In this document: in pieces, positions 50,701 to 62,799 of the stretch
Position numbering within the stretch: position 1 is the first letter of the stretch
Layout of the letters: every line of letters starts with the position of its first letter
Source: Trochalopteron elliotii
Taxonomy: Eukaryota; Chordata; Aves; Passeriformes; Leiothrichidae
Reading direction: 5' to 3'
NCBI GenBank assembly: GCA_024734555.1
Contig: JANPWX010000009.1
Location: 1,507,079 to 1,571,078 of the forward strand
Length of the DNA stretch: 64,000 nt
Notes under the pieces: model-generated
The model's database searches: none
What the model was told of the DNA's origin: nothing
Seen by the model: only the letters and a program-made list of their open reading frames with translations
Made by a program: the position numbers and the translations under genes

Positions 50701-53352
50701 TAGGTCCTTTCCTTAACACCACTTCTCCAAGGCAACATGTTTAGTCATAGAGCACCATCTGAGCTCTAGCATCAGGAAAGAGGTTTGATGGAACTGTTAT
50801 AAACTTATTTGGACTACAAAGTGATAAAAGTCTCAATTAGCTGCTGATAATGGATGAATACAGAGGGCTGTGTGGAAGCCCAGGGGAGGGATCTATCTAT
50901 TGATGTAATTTTTTGTCTTAATGTCCTCAAAAGTGGGATTTATGGGTTCCTTTCTTCCATGGTTCATTGTTGTTAGTAAAGGAGTTACAATTTCTTTCTG
51001 AAGAGCATCCTAATTTCTTGATTGATAAATAGATTAATTTTTGTCAGAGAGCAGCATTTTTTTTCCAAAAAACTGTATGCATTCCATTATTTCATTGAGT
51101 TACTTTTCTCCTGCTGCTGATTCTGAGACCCAGTTGTTGAGAAAGCAGAGTAACTCAATTTTCTCTGGGTCATAGCTGTGGTAGTTTTTAATGAAATCTT
51201 TTATTTAAAGTTTCATGGCATGATGATCACTAAAAGGTCAAGAACAGCAAGGAAGCCTTGCTGTTCATGGACATTAAAGGCCTTCCTAATTTTAAACAGC
51301 CGTTAATTTCAAATGGCTGTATTAATTCCTCCTGAGGAGAGGAAATCACATATGTCTTTTTCCTGTGAATCACCACACAAACAGTTCTTGGCACAGTGTT
51401 GCAGCATTTTGGAATAAAACTCTAATCAAATACTTCACATGCAAAATGAGACTCATTTGAATTCCTGTATTATGAGAAAAAAGCAGGGAAGAAAGAATAA
51501 CCTCTGTTTGACTGTTTGGGATCCAGTACCACTTCCAAGATCCTGTAGCCAAGGTCCCATGGTACCATGAGCACCACACCAGCAGAACACCCAGGAATGA
51601 CTGAGCTCCCTTCCTTTATTCTGCTTCTCAGAAAGGATCATTTGGTGCATAGGGAGCCAGTAGGTCAAATCTGGAAGCTCCCTACTTGCAGGGAGCCAGT
51701 AGGTCTCCCAGCAAGTCAAATCTGGATGCGGTCTCTGGGGCCAACTATATGCCAGTAGCCTGGTAAATGAATGTCACTGTGAGAGGGCCTTGGGAAGTGG
51801 AAGGTAAGTTAGAGGCCTTTTAGCCACTCTTAAAAGCGGTCAGTAGGGAAGCCAGACCTGCTTGCCACACCTGTCTCTTGAGTCCAGTGTCACCACAGCA
51901 ACAGAGAAACTGAAATGCAGACTACTTTTGTATCATGTGTTGACTTCGTGTATTTCTTCAAATATTCATTAGCAACAGCTCTGGCAAAGTCCACAGGATG
52001 TTTTCTTCCTGGATGAAGTAGACAGATGAAGAATGATCCAGCATTTTAAGGAATATGTTATTACTTCAGCAGTTTAGTTTACGGGAAGGAAGGGGAGAAG
52101 AAGTTACAGTTAGTGGTACATGGGCTCTGTGTCCCAGGGGAGCCACTCTCACTGGGAGAAACTGTGTTCCTAACAGAGAAGGTTGAGTTTCTTTCACAGA
52201 TGAGCTGTGCTTTTAAAAATACCAAGCAATGCTTTGTTCTATGCCAAAGCAAAGCGCATGTTATGATTATCAAATGATATTTTTTCTGAGGAGGATTTGG
52301 CTTTTTGAATGTCTGGTAAACACTACAGTTAATTAGATGCCTGCATCTGCACATTTAGTTGAATACACAGGCAGATATTGATTCCAGCCACAAGATTCAT
52401 AAACAAAGTCATTGAAGATATGTGAAGTGTTTGGGAGAAGATCCTTCTAAAACAAGATTATCCATCTGAAACCTCCAAAATCCTAAATTATCAAGAAAAA
52501 AACCCCAAGAAGTGAATTCTATCTAGACGCCCATGACAAGTCAAAATGGTTATCAAAAAAAATCTTTGCCCATTTGCCAGCATTGCCTATACACAGTGTA
52601 ACTTAATTCATTATTATTAGATATGAACTGTGTTTTCCTGACTATAGTATGAGTTGATGACAATGTCATATCACTAAAGCTAGTTTCTGAAACGCTTCTC
52701 AAAGTAGGTTTTTACTGTTTATTTTGTAATTGTGAATAAAGGACAAAATAGCCTTTTTTTTCCCCCTAGAATTTGTATCCTGCTATTAAAGAATAGGAAA
52801 AAAAATACCTAAACTTAGCATTATATTTTGGCATGTATACAGTTTTTAATGTCTTCTGTCTTTGTAAAATTGGAAGGGTGTGAACTTGTGTGTGTGTGTA
52901 ATTACAGAGAAGCTGTTGTGCCCACATATTTTGCTGTAGTCACAGCTGTGGTCATCTTTTCAAATACTGATTCTTTTAGAACATGCAAAGAGGACAGAGA
53001 GAGGAAATCATATTCAAAGTCAAATATTATTTAATGAGGGGTAGAGAATATTATCTATATTTCAAAGACTTCAATATTACAATATATTTTATTTATCTTC
53101 AATTACAAATTTTGTTTAATACCTTCTTTACTGCTTAAAGAAAGTTTAAAGGTCTCAATGAACAATACAATGACATTCCTAAATACACGTTGTCTTGAAT
53201 TTTTTTGGGAAACTGAAACTTGCTGCGGAAAAGATTTTTGATTGCATTGAAGTGTTTATTTCATTTGAGTTTTGTTTCAAAACTTTTTATCATCTTATCC
53301 TTTAAAATGATGCTGAACTGCATTTTACTCTATGAATTTCTTTTTCTCGTAG
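47766..53352. other. AT-rich non-coding stretch with minor repeats
   Basis: No named gene. Contents include A15 at 48332-48346, a short TGACA/TGACATGA repeat at 49551-49582 and an imperfect duplication at 51652-51727. A strong acceptor at 48997 is followed by an open 49-codon frame (starts TPVSYLSYSTSLRFFYK) that ends in a stop at about 49154. It is a possible terminal exon, without further support. Confidence 0.4.
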
Positions 53353-53474
53353 GTATATGCTTATATACTGTGTCCAAGACTGGAAAACTGGGTAACGAAG
53401 GTCCTGTGTTCTGTAGCAGTGCTTGTCAAAGAACAACATCAGAACAAAAAGATAGTAGAGAAGCAAACAACCAG
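53353..53474 (+). other. Exon-like segment (122 bp)
   Basis: It lies between a pyrimidine-rich acceptor (TTTCTTTTTCTCGTAG) and CCAG/GTTAGC. Two frames are open; one begins VYAYILCPRLENWVTKV and would run into the segment at 54075 in phase. The peptide has an amphipathic, helix-like look but I do not recognise it. Two open frames in 122 AT-rich bases are unusual but not rare, so this is a lead, not a gene call. Confidence 0.28.
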
Positions 53475-53917
53475 GTTAGCTGTCTCTAACATTTCTAGAC
53501 CTTGTGAATGTGTTAGTAACATAAAGAACAGAAAGTGATCTCTGTATTGCTGGGAGAAACATGCTCTCTTCTTTATCCCATCAATTATAAAGTATTTTCA
53601 TATGTAACTGGGAAGTGAAGTGAGTCCAAAGCTGGTTAAGAGCAGTCTTGGAATTCCTAATTGTGGTTCTGTAGTTTTCAGTCAAATCTGAAATTTTAGG
53701 TATTACCATCAAATTCACTCTGTCCAGGATCAGAGCTTGAGATGTCAGCTTCAGCTGTTAACAAAGATGCCAAATGGACTGAGAAGATAAATTGCGCCAT
53801 GAAAGTTGGAGAAGGGGGAACAGGGGCTGAAGAAGAGAAAGGTGGAAGTGCTCTACAAGTAACTTTGGTCCTTGTGTTCAGTTGGTATTTTTTCACGTCA
53901 GCCTCATGGTGAATATT

Positions 53918-53995
53918 CATAGAATGACAGAATAAGCTGAGTGGGAAGGAACCCATAAGGACAAATCTTTGACCTGTCCAGATTACACGACTGTT
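53918..53995 (-). mobile_element. CR1 LINE, 3'-terminal fragment
   Basis: On the + strand TCATAGAATGACAGAATAAG is the reverse of the CR1 terminus. It is followed by GGGAAGGAACCCATAAGGAC, matching the usual GGAAGGGACCCA-type text. Only about 75 bases can be assigned, so its right edge is uncertain. Confidence 0.7.
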
Positions 53996-54074
53996 CTATG
54001 TGCAGTGTATGTGTGCCCCTTTCGTGTTCCTCTCTTGTGTTCCTCTCTCCTACCTGAGCTCTTTTTCCTTGCAG

Positions 54075-54216
54075 ATTAAAATATCAAAAATATGCAACAA
54101 AAAATGAGACAACTCATACTTCTGAAACTAAAAATAAAGTCCTTCTGACAGTCTTTACCTTACAACAGATATTGAAAGGATATTTCAGTGTTACCCCACT
54201 AGATGAAAACAGTTTG
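54075..54216 (+). other. Exon-like segment (142 bp)
   Basis: A strong acceptor (GAGCTCTTTTTCCTTGCAG) leads into 142 bases that are open in the phase left by the segment at 53353-53474. The frame includes KNKVLLTVFTLQQILKGYF. The proposed donor (TTTG/GTATAA) is moderate. If the two segments are joined, the product would be a helix-rich protein of unknown family. Confidence 0.25.
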
Positions 54217-55219
54217 GTATAACTGTTCAAAGTATTTGTGGATGACTGGCCTGCCCTTTTAACCTTTTTAAACAGCCTGGATGACTGTGACAAAGGAGGA
54301 GGCTGTTGCTGCTCTTATTGCTACTGACCCTCTGCCCATCTCGAATTTTCCCTCGTTGCTTCAGTAAGTGAAGACTAAGAGATATTACTCTATAATTTCT
54401 CACATTGCAACTAATACACTTTTTCCTCCTCTTCAAGAACAAAAAAGGACTGCAAAACTCATTTTAGTGGTTATAAGTGTCTTCTTTTACTGTTTTATTT
54501 GCGATAGGTATTTATTCAGTAACACCAGTAACACAGAATTATAGCAACTTGGCTCAGTGTAAGCCTGGAAATTGTGGATCTATACTTGCAGGATACAAGA
54601 ATAGCATGTGTTTTTGAGACTGGGAACACCAGCTGGGAAATAAAAGACTTATATTTGCTATCAAATTTTCCCATAGCACAGGTTGGCTTTAGTGCTTTCT
54701 CTTCTGAGGGTCAGTCCTGTCTTTTTCAGACAATGATAATTGTGAGAGGTAATGGTTTCCCTATGATTCCAAATGAAAATATGCGTTGTCTTGATTCTGG
54801 AAGGTTTCTTTGGTGAAGGGAGATATGCGTTCAGATATCTGTGACCATCAGAGAAGACAGAGCAGACAAAAAGCCATCTCTTCAAGCTGAAAATCTGATG
54901 GATTGTCAGAGGCAGGAACTACTAGCATCTTAGAAAGAAGAGAGGGTTAGTGCCAGTTTACATGAGAATGTCTGACGCTCACCTGAGTGATTTTGAAAGT
55001 CATAGTGTTTCTACTTGTCTTTATATGCTGTAATATTTATTTCAGGTAAAAACAATAAACTAACAAAGAGATAAAACAGAAAAGATATTAGCTGAGACAC
55101 TTTTTCATATTGAAAGCCTACTCCATACACTGACCAGGCTGAGATAAATGATTAGTAATAATCAAACTGCACCTTCCTGTGTTGTCAGTATGGGCCTATT
55201 TTTAACCCTTCTAATAAAG

Positions 55220-55312
55220 AGAAAAAAACAAAACCCAAAACAACAAAAAACAACAACAACAACAAAAACAAACAAACAAACAAACAAGCAAAAACCCAAC
55301 CAAAAAAAAAAC
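55220..55312 (+). repeat. A-rich (CAA)n/(CAAA)n low-complexity tract
   Basis: Runs of CAA and CAAA units with several CCC interruptions over about 90 bases. It looks like a decayed A-rich microsatellite and is not clearly a LINE tail. Confidence 0.88.
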
Positions 55313-56119
55313 CAACGTACCCTCTGCTTGCTTAAAGCTCATCTTTCCCACTACACTTGAAGGTAAATGCATCTCTGTCTCTGTCCGTGTCCTTCTAGAT
55401 CAGCTATTAAAGAAAGGAAGATGCAGGTGTGCTGAATAATAACCCCTGTCTTTTATTGTTCACCCCTATTTCGGAGCACTTACCATCAAAGCTATTGTTC
55501 AGGGCAGCACAGCCCACCTCTAAACTGCCTAAAGAAGTAGCAATGCCCACATCATGGAAAGAAAAGCTGGTGGAATACAAGGATATTTGTAGTTCTGTGG
55601 TAGGAAATATAAATGATAAAATGGAGAGTGGAAATCCTGAGACTACTTGAGTATGTTTTCAAGGCTGCTGTACCACAGATTGTGTGCCAGCTAATGGAAA
55701 AGTCTCTTTCTAGCAGTGCAAAGTGAGTGTGAAGTGTAGCCATAAAATGTTCAGGGGGTTATTTTTTTCAGGTTTTTCTGTGTTTCTCTAGCTTTGTATA
55801 ACATCCTGAAATATTGCACAGTATTTTTCAGCTTGAATAATTTATCTTTCTTCCTTTTTTATTTTTTCTTCTGTGAATCTAACACTATTACCACATGGAC
55901 ATTATCAAGAGATATTTTATCCTAATGCCTGCTTTTGTTTTATTCAGTAGGAAATTATTGTCCTGATGTTGTCAGCTACAGTAATTCAGAAAAAAACAAC
56001 AGCAGCAAATGCTATTCTGTGGTATTCAAAGCACATCAAGGCAGACGTATGAATATGAGAACTTTAGCTGGATGGTCCTGTGATTTCAGGGTTCTCAGTA
56101 TTTTCTCCCTTTCCCTCAG

Positions 56120-56203
56120 AAATGTTTCTGACATAGTCAGCTTTGATATTTGTTTTCTTCCCCTACCACACTTTGTTTGCCCTGGTGATCCTAGTTCAGA
56201 AAG
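56120..56203 (+). other. Exon-like segment with very strong splice sites (84 bp)
   Basis: The acceptor TATTTTCTCCCTTTCCCTCAG and the donor GAAAG/GTGAGT are among the best pairs in the window. One frame is open across all 84 bases (NVSDIVSFDICFLPLPHFVC), and the same frame extends upstream to about 55951, where a further acceptor lies. The length is a multiple of three. I recognise no family. It may be an exon of a non-coding RNA. Confidence 0.33.
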
Positions 56204-56266
56204 GTGAGTTATTTTTTCTTATTCACATGAAGAAATAAAAGATTTTCACCTGACATTTTCTTGCAG

Positions 56267-56334
56267 GGTTTATTTTTCCAGATGTATTTTTCTTTGGTGG
56301 TCTGTGCCTCTGTACTCCCATTTTCCAGCTGCAG
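56267..56334 (+). other. Exon-like segment (68 bp)
   Basis: It is preceded by CTGACATTTTCTTGCAG and ends at GCTGCAG/GTACTT. Two frames are open (GLFFQMYFSLVVC in one, VYFSRCIFLWWSV in the other). It lies only 63 bases after the donor at 56203, which is too short for a normal intron, so the two would have to be alternatives. Confidence 0.22.
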
Positions 56335-56830
56335 GTACTTCTCGTAGGAGAAGAGAATACAGGTGACCTCACCCCTGATAAGTAACACCTATAAATTACC
56401 CAATACAGCCTCACTCCTGATGAGTCACAGCTATAGCCAATAAAGTTGTGTGATAAAAGGGACTGGGTTAGATGGTGAGGGGGAATCATGAAAAAGAAGG
56501 ATCCTGGGGAGAGAATCACTGTTGTGAGGTTAGTCTGGGTGTGCAGTTGGAGCCTGTGCAGTCACAGTCTAGCTGGGTGAAAGCCTGCGGTCAGAGTCTA
56601 CAAACCAATACATGCAGTCACAGTTCAGCAGGAAACAACCAGCAGTCAGAGGCTTCAAGGGAAACCTCCAGTAGGAACTTGCTGCAGCCAGAGTCAGTGA
56701 ATGGTTGGAGTCAGGATGGCTGAGCTGTAAAGAGGAGTAAATCAGGACCCTTTTCATGCTGTGATAAACAAGCAGTCTGTCTTGGCTCATTTCTAGTCTT
56801 TAACAAGAGGGCTGCTGCAACACTTCTGGC
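56335..56830 (+). mobile_element. Possible LTR or other interspersed-repeat block
   Basis: The block has features that recall avian ERV LTRs. These are a doubled segment (CACCCCTGATAAGTAACACC and CACTCCTGATGAGTCACAGC), GCCAATAAAGTTGTGTGATA with an AATAAA at about 56439, and a series of GCAGTCACAGT / CAGCAGTCAGAG / GCAGCCAGAGTCAG modules. It ends near GGCTGCTGCAACACTTCTGG. No TG...CA ends or target duplication could be fixed, so family and limits are uncertain. Confidence 0.35.
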
Positions 56831-56901
56831 TCCTGTTCTCTTTGAGCACACACCCACTGCTCTGACTGTGTGTAGGGCTTTTTGTCCTTCCTTATTTGCA
56901 G

Positions 56902-56988
56902 ACAGAAGTGGGGAAGGATGAAGGGTGTGATAAACAATGGAGAGGAAGGAAATTCACCCTGTCTTTGCCTGGGTGGGTTGACATAGAG
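56902..56988 (+). other. Exon-like segment with strong splice sites (87 bp)
   Basis: The acceptor TTCCTTATTTGCAG and the donor ATAGAG/GTGAGA bound 87 bases. Only one frame is open (TEVGKDEGCDKQWRGRKF), in phase 0. It cannot be joined in frame to the phase-2 ends at 56203 or 56334, which argues for a non-coding transcript or for chance. Confidence 0.25.
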
Positions 56989-58325
56989 GTGAGACCTAGA
57001 AACTCCTGGCTACTAAGAGCTACTGCCCAAGGTCCTCTGGAACAACCACTTTGCTTTGCCCATCCCACAGCAGCCTCTTCCTCTGCTGAAAGGCACATAT
57101 TTTGTTCTTCCCATTCTGAAGTGCAATTCAAATTTGTACTAAGTTGCATAAGAATTGTGCAAGATTATCAAGGAGGGGAGTAAAGAGAAGAACAAAATAT
57201 TATGTCATATTCAGACTATAAAAAATTCTGATATCTGTTTGAAACTGTTGGACAAATTACATTGATGATAATGAAAAGCAAGAAATAAAGGCCCATCAGA
57301 GAAAAAAATTATAAGCTGTTTATTTTGCCTTGAGAAGAATATACCAAAAATGCCTTTTTCTTTTCAGTCCAGAGGGAATAAAATTGCCCAAAAACATCAG
57401 ATCATGATGGTAAAATACAAAACCAAGTCCTGTATCAAAGATGCAAAGGATCACATAAGCGTGAAATTTCACCTTCAAATACAAAATTGGATGTGGCAGA
57501 GCTGTAGTACTATTGTGTATTGAAGTCTAGGCTACTCCTCTTTAATTGAAAATATTTTATGTATGTGCAGAGAACCATCACTTGCTTGTAAGTATTTTTC
57601 AAACACCTGATGCAGTTATTTACCATCTTATAACCAAAGACTCTTCAGTGCTTCCACAAATTACTGTTGTTTTATTTTGCAGAGGAAAACGATATGAGTT
57701 ATAGTGTCAAATCTCAAGACAGAGCAAGAAATTAGGAGCAGAAAAGAGCTCCAGTCCCTTTCTCCTAGACAGCAGACATCACCTGAATCTGTATGCAATG
57801 GCAATGACACTGCCAGAGGCACATGTCCTGTTCTGAGCCATAGTAGCTAAAAAGAAGACAGCACAACAGGAACAAGCAGTTCACTTTTACAACAGTTGCA
57901 CTTTTTTCTTTTTGTCTGAGAATTCCTTGTTCTTTTCCCGTATCTGAACTATTAGTTCACTCAGAAGAAATTCTGAATTTCAGGAATAGACGAAAAAATA
58001 ACTCAGTGAAAATGAAGAGTTATCCCTGAAGAGAAAGTTGAAACAGCTGGTTCAGTGTTGCCTTCAAATGAGCAGATTGTGTAATGTTCACTCTGTTTTC
58101 ATCAGGCTGACCTGTGGATCTTTAATTGTTAAGAAAAATGGGAATTAAAAGGAAAAGATACTGAAGTCATAAGAAACAAAATAGTTAATATGATTTGAGG
58201 GTGAGCTATTCATCAGTTCAAGAGTGCTCCACTGGATTAATATTCATTCTCAACTGACACACATAATAAACTAATTCTAACTGCATCAAAGGTAATTTTA
58301 TCAAAGCCCTGTTCTTCTCCTACAG

Positions 58326-58471
58326 AAAATTTGTCATCTGTTTCTCTAATAAGAAGTTATTTACACCTTGCATATTCATTGAGAAATGGGAACAGTATGA
58401 TTTGGATGAGTTAGTAGTTCTCAGCTCCATCTCAGGGAAAGAGCCCCCCTACAGTGTACTGCCTTCTGTGG
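58326..58471 (+). other. Exon-like segment with strong splice sites (146 bp)
   Basis: The acceptor CCCTGTTCTTCTCCTACAG and the donor CTGTGG/GTAAAG are both strong. One frame is open over the full 146 bases, starting in phase 2 (KFVICFSNKKLFTPC at the start, YSVLPSV at the end). It is in phase with the end of the 56120-56203 segment. I recognise no protein family. Confidence 0.33.
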
Positions 58472-59040
58472 GTAAAGACACACTTGTGCATGTGGGCTGC
58501 AGAGGGGTCACAGGGGAATCCCAGAATATATTATGAAGCAAAACTTAAGGGTAGTTAGAGGCTTAGAAGAAGGCTGTCCATCTTTCCTTCTTAGGAGAAT
58601 AAAGCACAATCTAGTAGACATTGTGGAGAGAAATACAGTTTTTATAAGAATGATTTTACTAAAGATATCATGTCTCATTTAGAGACATCTGCCATTATTT
58701 GTATTAGTTTTTGTTGTTCCCATATGTAGACAAAAACATAGACTTTCAGACCGAGTGGCATTTTGGGGCTTGCAAAAAATGACAGCAGAGGAGCAAGTGT
58801 GGCCTCCCTGAAGCAGATGGCATCTGCTGTTTTTGAGCCATCAGCACTGCCTGCTCCCAGGAGGCAGGCAGCTGGACACATTCCTTTTGAAGGTACAAAA
58901 CATTGCAGTCTCTCCCCTGGCCCTCATGAGATTTAAGTAGCTGCAGATAAGCTTCCCTAGGCTTTACAAGTGCACACTGTGAGGGGCCTGAGGACATTCC
59001 CTCTCCTCCACAGGCTTTCACTGCCTGGGTTCAAGGCCAG

Positions 59041-59512
59041 CTTTGATAATGAAGCTGTCAGGCCATGGCAGCAGATACATGTCCTGCCTTTGCTCAGGAG
59101 CTGCTTTTAAACTGAGGCTCCTGCTCTTGATGTTTGCCTGAGCTATATGGCAGATATTCCTGTTCCTTCTTCAGTGCCTTCCTGACCCCTACTCACTGAC
59201 CTGGCTTTCCAAGCTTGAGCTGGGACCTGCCTTGTCCCAGCAGACCTGTCCTGGCAGCCTGGGTCTCAGGACATCCAGATCACCTGCACCCACCCAGCCC
59301 TGCTCACCTTGCTCTGCTGCTGTGGGCTCTGCTTTCTTGGGATGGTGCTGCCTCACTGTTCCTGCTGCTCCCTGCCAGTCTGTTGGAAACAGAAGCAGTG
59401 GTTGACTTTTACAGAATAATTTTCTTGAGATGGATGTTGGTCAACATATCGCAAGTTCACCCAGGCCACATGTTCATGCTCTTACCAAGAGGTCTGAGCT
59501 TTCAGTCCTGAC
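59041..59512 (+). other. GC-rich, leucine-rich open block, possible repeat
   Basis: This is one of the most GC-rich parts of the window. A frame at 59215-59511 encodes 98 residues with a leucine-rich core (LALLLWALLSWDGAASLFLL). Another frame from the acceptor at 59174 stays open for more than 70 codons. It has the feel of an interspersed repeat common in songbirds, but I could not identify a family, and the open frames are what high GC content would produce. Confidence 0.3.
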
Positions 59513-60082
59513 GTACAATACAGTTTAAATCCACTCCAGGGTTTTTGCAAAATATTCTCCTTCCTCTCTATTCTTGGATGCCTCAAAGTTGCTATGGAAA
59601 CACTTTAATTTTAAAGCACAAGTACATTGTTTAGGAAAGCCACAGGTGCATTAGCTCTAGTTCTCTATTTTATACATAGAGCTATGAGAGCATTTCTGCA
59701 CTGTTAGATGGACAGCTATTATGATTCTTGCCATCCTTGAACGACTTCTCTTATCTGTAATCTCTGCTTGCTGAGCTTCTATGTGAATAACACTTGCAAG
59801 GAGAGGATAGATAGAAAATATATGTTCAGGGTAAGGAATTTGGGAATACACTGTCACTTCAGTAAATAATAAATTCAACAAGAAAATACATTCCTTCCCA
59901 AGTGAATGAAAGAATATTTTCTTCCAGTGCTTCTGAATTTTTGCTGGTAAGGAATTGTGCTTAAGGATTAGAGAAATTGTAAAACTGAGTTTGAGCTATA
60001 CTGAGCTTAAGAGCATACTTATAAACCTGTAACTCTGAATACTGCATCAGATTCCTTGCTATCTGTTCCAGGAGGGAACTGT

Positions 60083-60222
60083 AGTAAGCTCTACTTTGCT
60101 AGAGTAGAAATAAGTCTTCAAATTGTAGGATGCATTGTTTCCTCACAGGAAAAGTCTTCCAAAAAACTTTGTCAAGAAACAATTATGACAAATGGAAGGA
60201 TACAAAGGAATAGCCTGAGTTG
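60083..60222 (+). other. Exon-like terminal segment
   Basis: After TTGCTATCTGTTCCAG a frame stays open for about 47 codons (NCSKLYFARVEISLQIVG near the start) and ends in TGA at about 60222. This frame is in phase with the end of the 58326-58471 segment. No nearby poly(A) signal stands out. A GTAAGC donor 12 bases into the segment offers another reading. Confidence 0.22.
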
Positions 60223-60224
60223 AG

Positions 60225-62799
60225 ATTTGACTTTTATATATTGGCAAATGTAACAGTCATACACTTGGATATAGTAGGGACTGAAAACCGCTTCCAGGTT
60301 CATAGCGTATCCAGATTTCTTCCAGAAGTTGGCCATTGAAATAAGAAAAAACAGACCCCAGGGTTAGCAAGAGCATTGTAGCTCTGTGAAAGAATCCTAG
60401 TATTTTTTTTTAGTTCTATGTTTTATTTTAAACAAGCTTATTATATGTATACTATATACATTATAGAAAGTGCTGATATAAAAAATGAAACAGAAGAGGA
60501 AAACTAGTCTCTTGCCAAACACTTTCCTCCTAGAGCACTAGATTAGTCTACTAAATAAAATGGCTGCAGACAGTTCTTCTAGAAGGCAGGGTTTATCCAT
60601 TTTACTGCAAAGTCCAGGTCTGTATCACTCAGAGAAACCTGGTGTATGAGCTGCAGGGTGCAATTACATGTATTGCCTTTTCCGTTCAAACGATTGAAAC
60701 AGTTATTTTTATCAGGATGGAAAACAATTGGACAAAGCAGCTCCTAAGGCTGATTAATGGGCACTATGAGACAATGAAACATCTATTAAAAACCCTGAAG
60801 TTCCTGCAATGATTCTCAGTTTTACGACTGTTAGTGGGGAGGTAAGAGAAAAAGAACTGAAATTAGGTAAAAGGGAATTGATAGCTTGAACTTCATGACT
60901 CTAAATGAAAGACTAATTTGAGCTGATGGCAAACTGATCAGCAGTACTTGTTCTTATGATTAGCAAGTAATCGTGGAGACAAAGGGTTATAGGCAAATGC
61001 CACTGCATAGAAGTTGTGTTTTGGATAACTACATCTGAAAGAAGATTAAGGACTTTTTGATTGAAAACAATTTATCTAGAGGTGCTGTCACAGAACCCAC
61101 TACAACTACCAGCATCTTTTCTCAGGAGAAGTGATAACAGACTTCTTTGCTAGCTGGGTGAACAGAGAGGGGTTTGCAGGAGAAAATAATACAGGAACTC
61201 ACCATTTACTCTATTGCTAGACTTGTAGGAAACAAATGCCACAGTGTGACACCTCTCTAGAAACTGGTTGGATTTTTAAATGCTGTGGGATTTACCTAGC
61301 TCCTTTTGAGGTCCAGTGTTGCTGTTCTATGCAGAGACCCCTTCTCTGAGAGGAGGTGTCTCAAGGCCTTTCTGAGAGGGGCAGCACCCAGAGCTAATAT
61401 GTGCAATCACACTGGGGAGCTCATTAGTTCTGGCTTGGCACCTTGATAGCAGCAGGCATGAGGCATCAGCTGGTGTGCAGCCAACACACATCTCCTGCTG
61501 GACACAAGACAGGCTCTTGCTGGGCATGAGAAGGAAAATCTCACATTGGGGTAAGTGCAGGCTCAGAGCAAATGGTGTGGGGGAGGGAGAAATGAGGTCT
61601 TCCTCTCCTTCGTATTTTAACAGGAAGCACAGCAGAAGGAGGTGTTGTGTGCTTACATTAGGCAAGGTCAGCTAGACCCAACATATGAATGAAGGAGCTG
61701 GTAAAAAGATGCATCTACTGCTGATGGTGTGGTGGAGAAACTGCACCTAATGGGAAGATGGAGACCAAGCTATCCCCTTTGTCACCACTCTCCAACCCAT
61801 CTAAATCTGTGCGTGCCTTGGGCTGTGTCTTGCAGCTTGCATTTCTGTGTGAACTTGAGTGCTCATTAATAACATATTTGACATATGCAGTTTAAGAACT
61901 GCTCTACTAAAATGTACTCTTTGCAGGAAAAACACTACCAGCTCTGCTGACACTTTGATTACCCATTTATAATTGCCATACATGCTTTATCATGCTGCAG
62001 GTCTTTACCTCAAGAGGTGTGGGAGTTCTGGAGAAGTGAACTATATTCTATATAATTAAGACAACATTATTTTCTGCTAACCATGAAGAGTCATTATGTA
62101 ATTGTGAAGGTTCTTATTAAAATACAGTGGATCAGCTCCAAAACAAAATAATTGCTCTGAGTTTTTTCTGCTTTGTTTTTCCCTGCCTTGTATATAACTG
62201 GATATCATTACTTTAGAGCATTGTTTATATTAAGTCTATTTGGTTCTTTTCTTCAAGGGGTGCAAAATGATTCTGTCAAGTAAAATTACCTTATTTTGCC
62301 ATAGCTGAAAGTATCTTGCCAGTGAATTGCTATGATTTGTACTCCTGAGGTTTGTGATTTGATGTAAATGACCAGAAATAACCATTCTAGGTCAACATGA
62401 AATAGGAGATCTGTTCTTTTGGGGGCTGGATTGAAGTTATAAAATCTTTTCAGAATTAAGATGGTCTTTTTGTATTACTCTTTTCCACAAGGGTTTGTCC
62501 ACTGATTGTCGTGTTCCAGTCTAATGGGGAGTCAAGGAGAAATATGAAATGTCAGTTCTTTTAAAGGCTGTTTTTACTGACTCTGACCACTGCCACATGT
62601 ATTCCAAGACTTAGAAATTTCCCTAATTCTGTTCCAGAACACCCTGAAGAAATTGTGACTGTTACGAAGAACAACTTCCTGCCCAAAAATTAGAATTAAT
62701 GGAGAAACCAAATCAGTCAGCAAGACTGGAGTTTATATTGTGGAACTGTATCATTCTTATTTTAATGACATTAACAATCAGACAAAATATTATCAGTAT
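60225..62799. other. Non-coding stretch
   Basis: No gene recognised. The part at about 61340-61690 is GC-richer and contains a GTAAGT donor at about 61552, with a CTGGTGTGCAG acceptor before it, so a non-coding exon is possible. No transposon was identified. Confidence 0.4.

Noticed and set aside
53353..60222. Calling a named protein-coding gene from the exon-like cluster
   Set aside because: Several mutually exclusive phase-consistent chains exist and no peptide matches a family I know, so a gene name would be invention.
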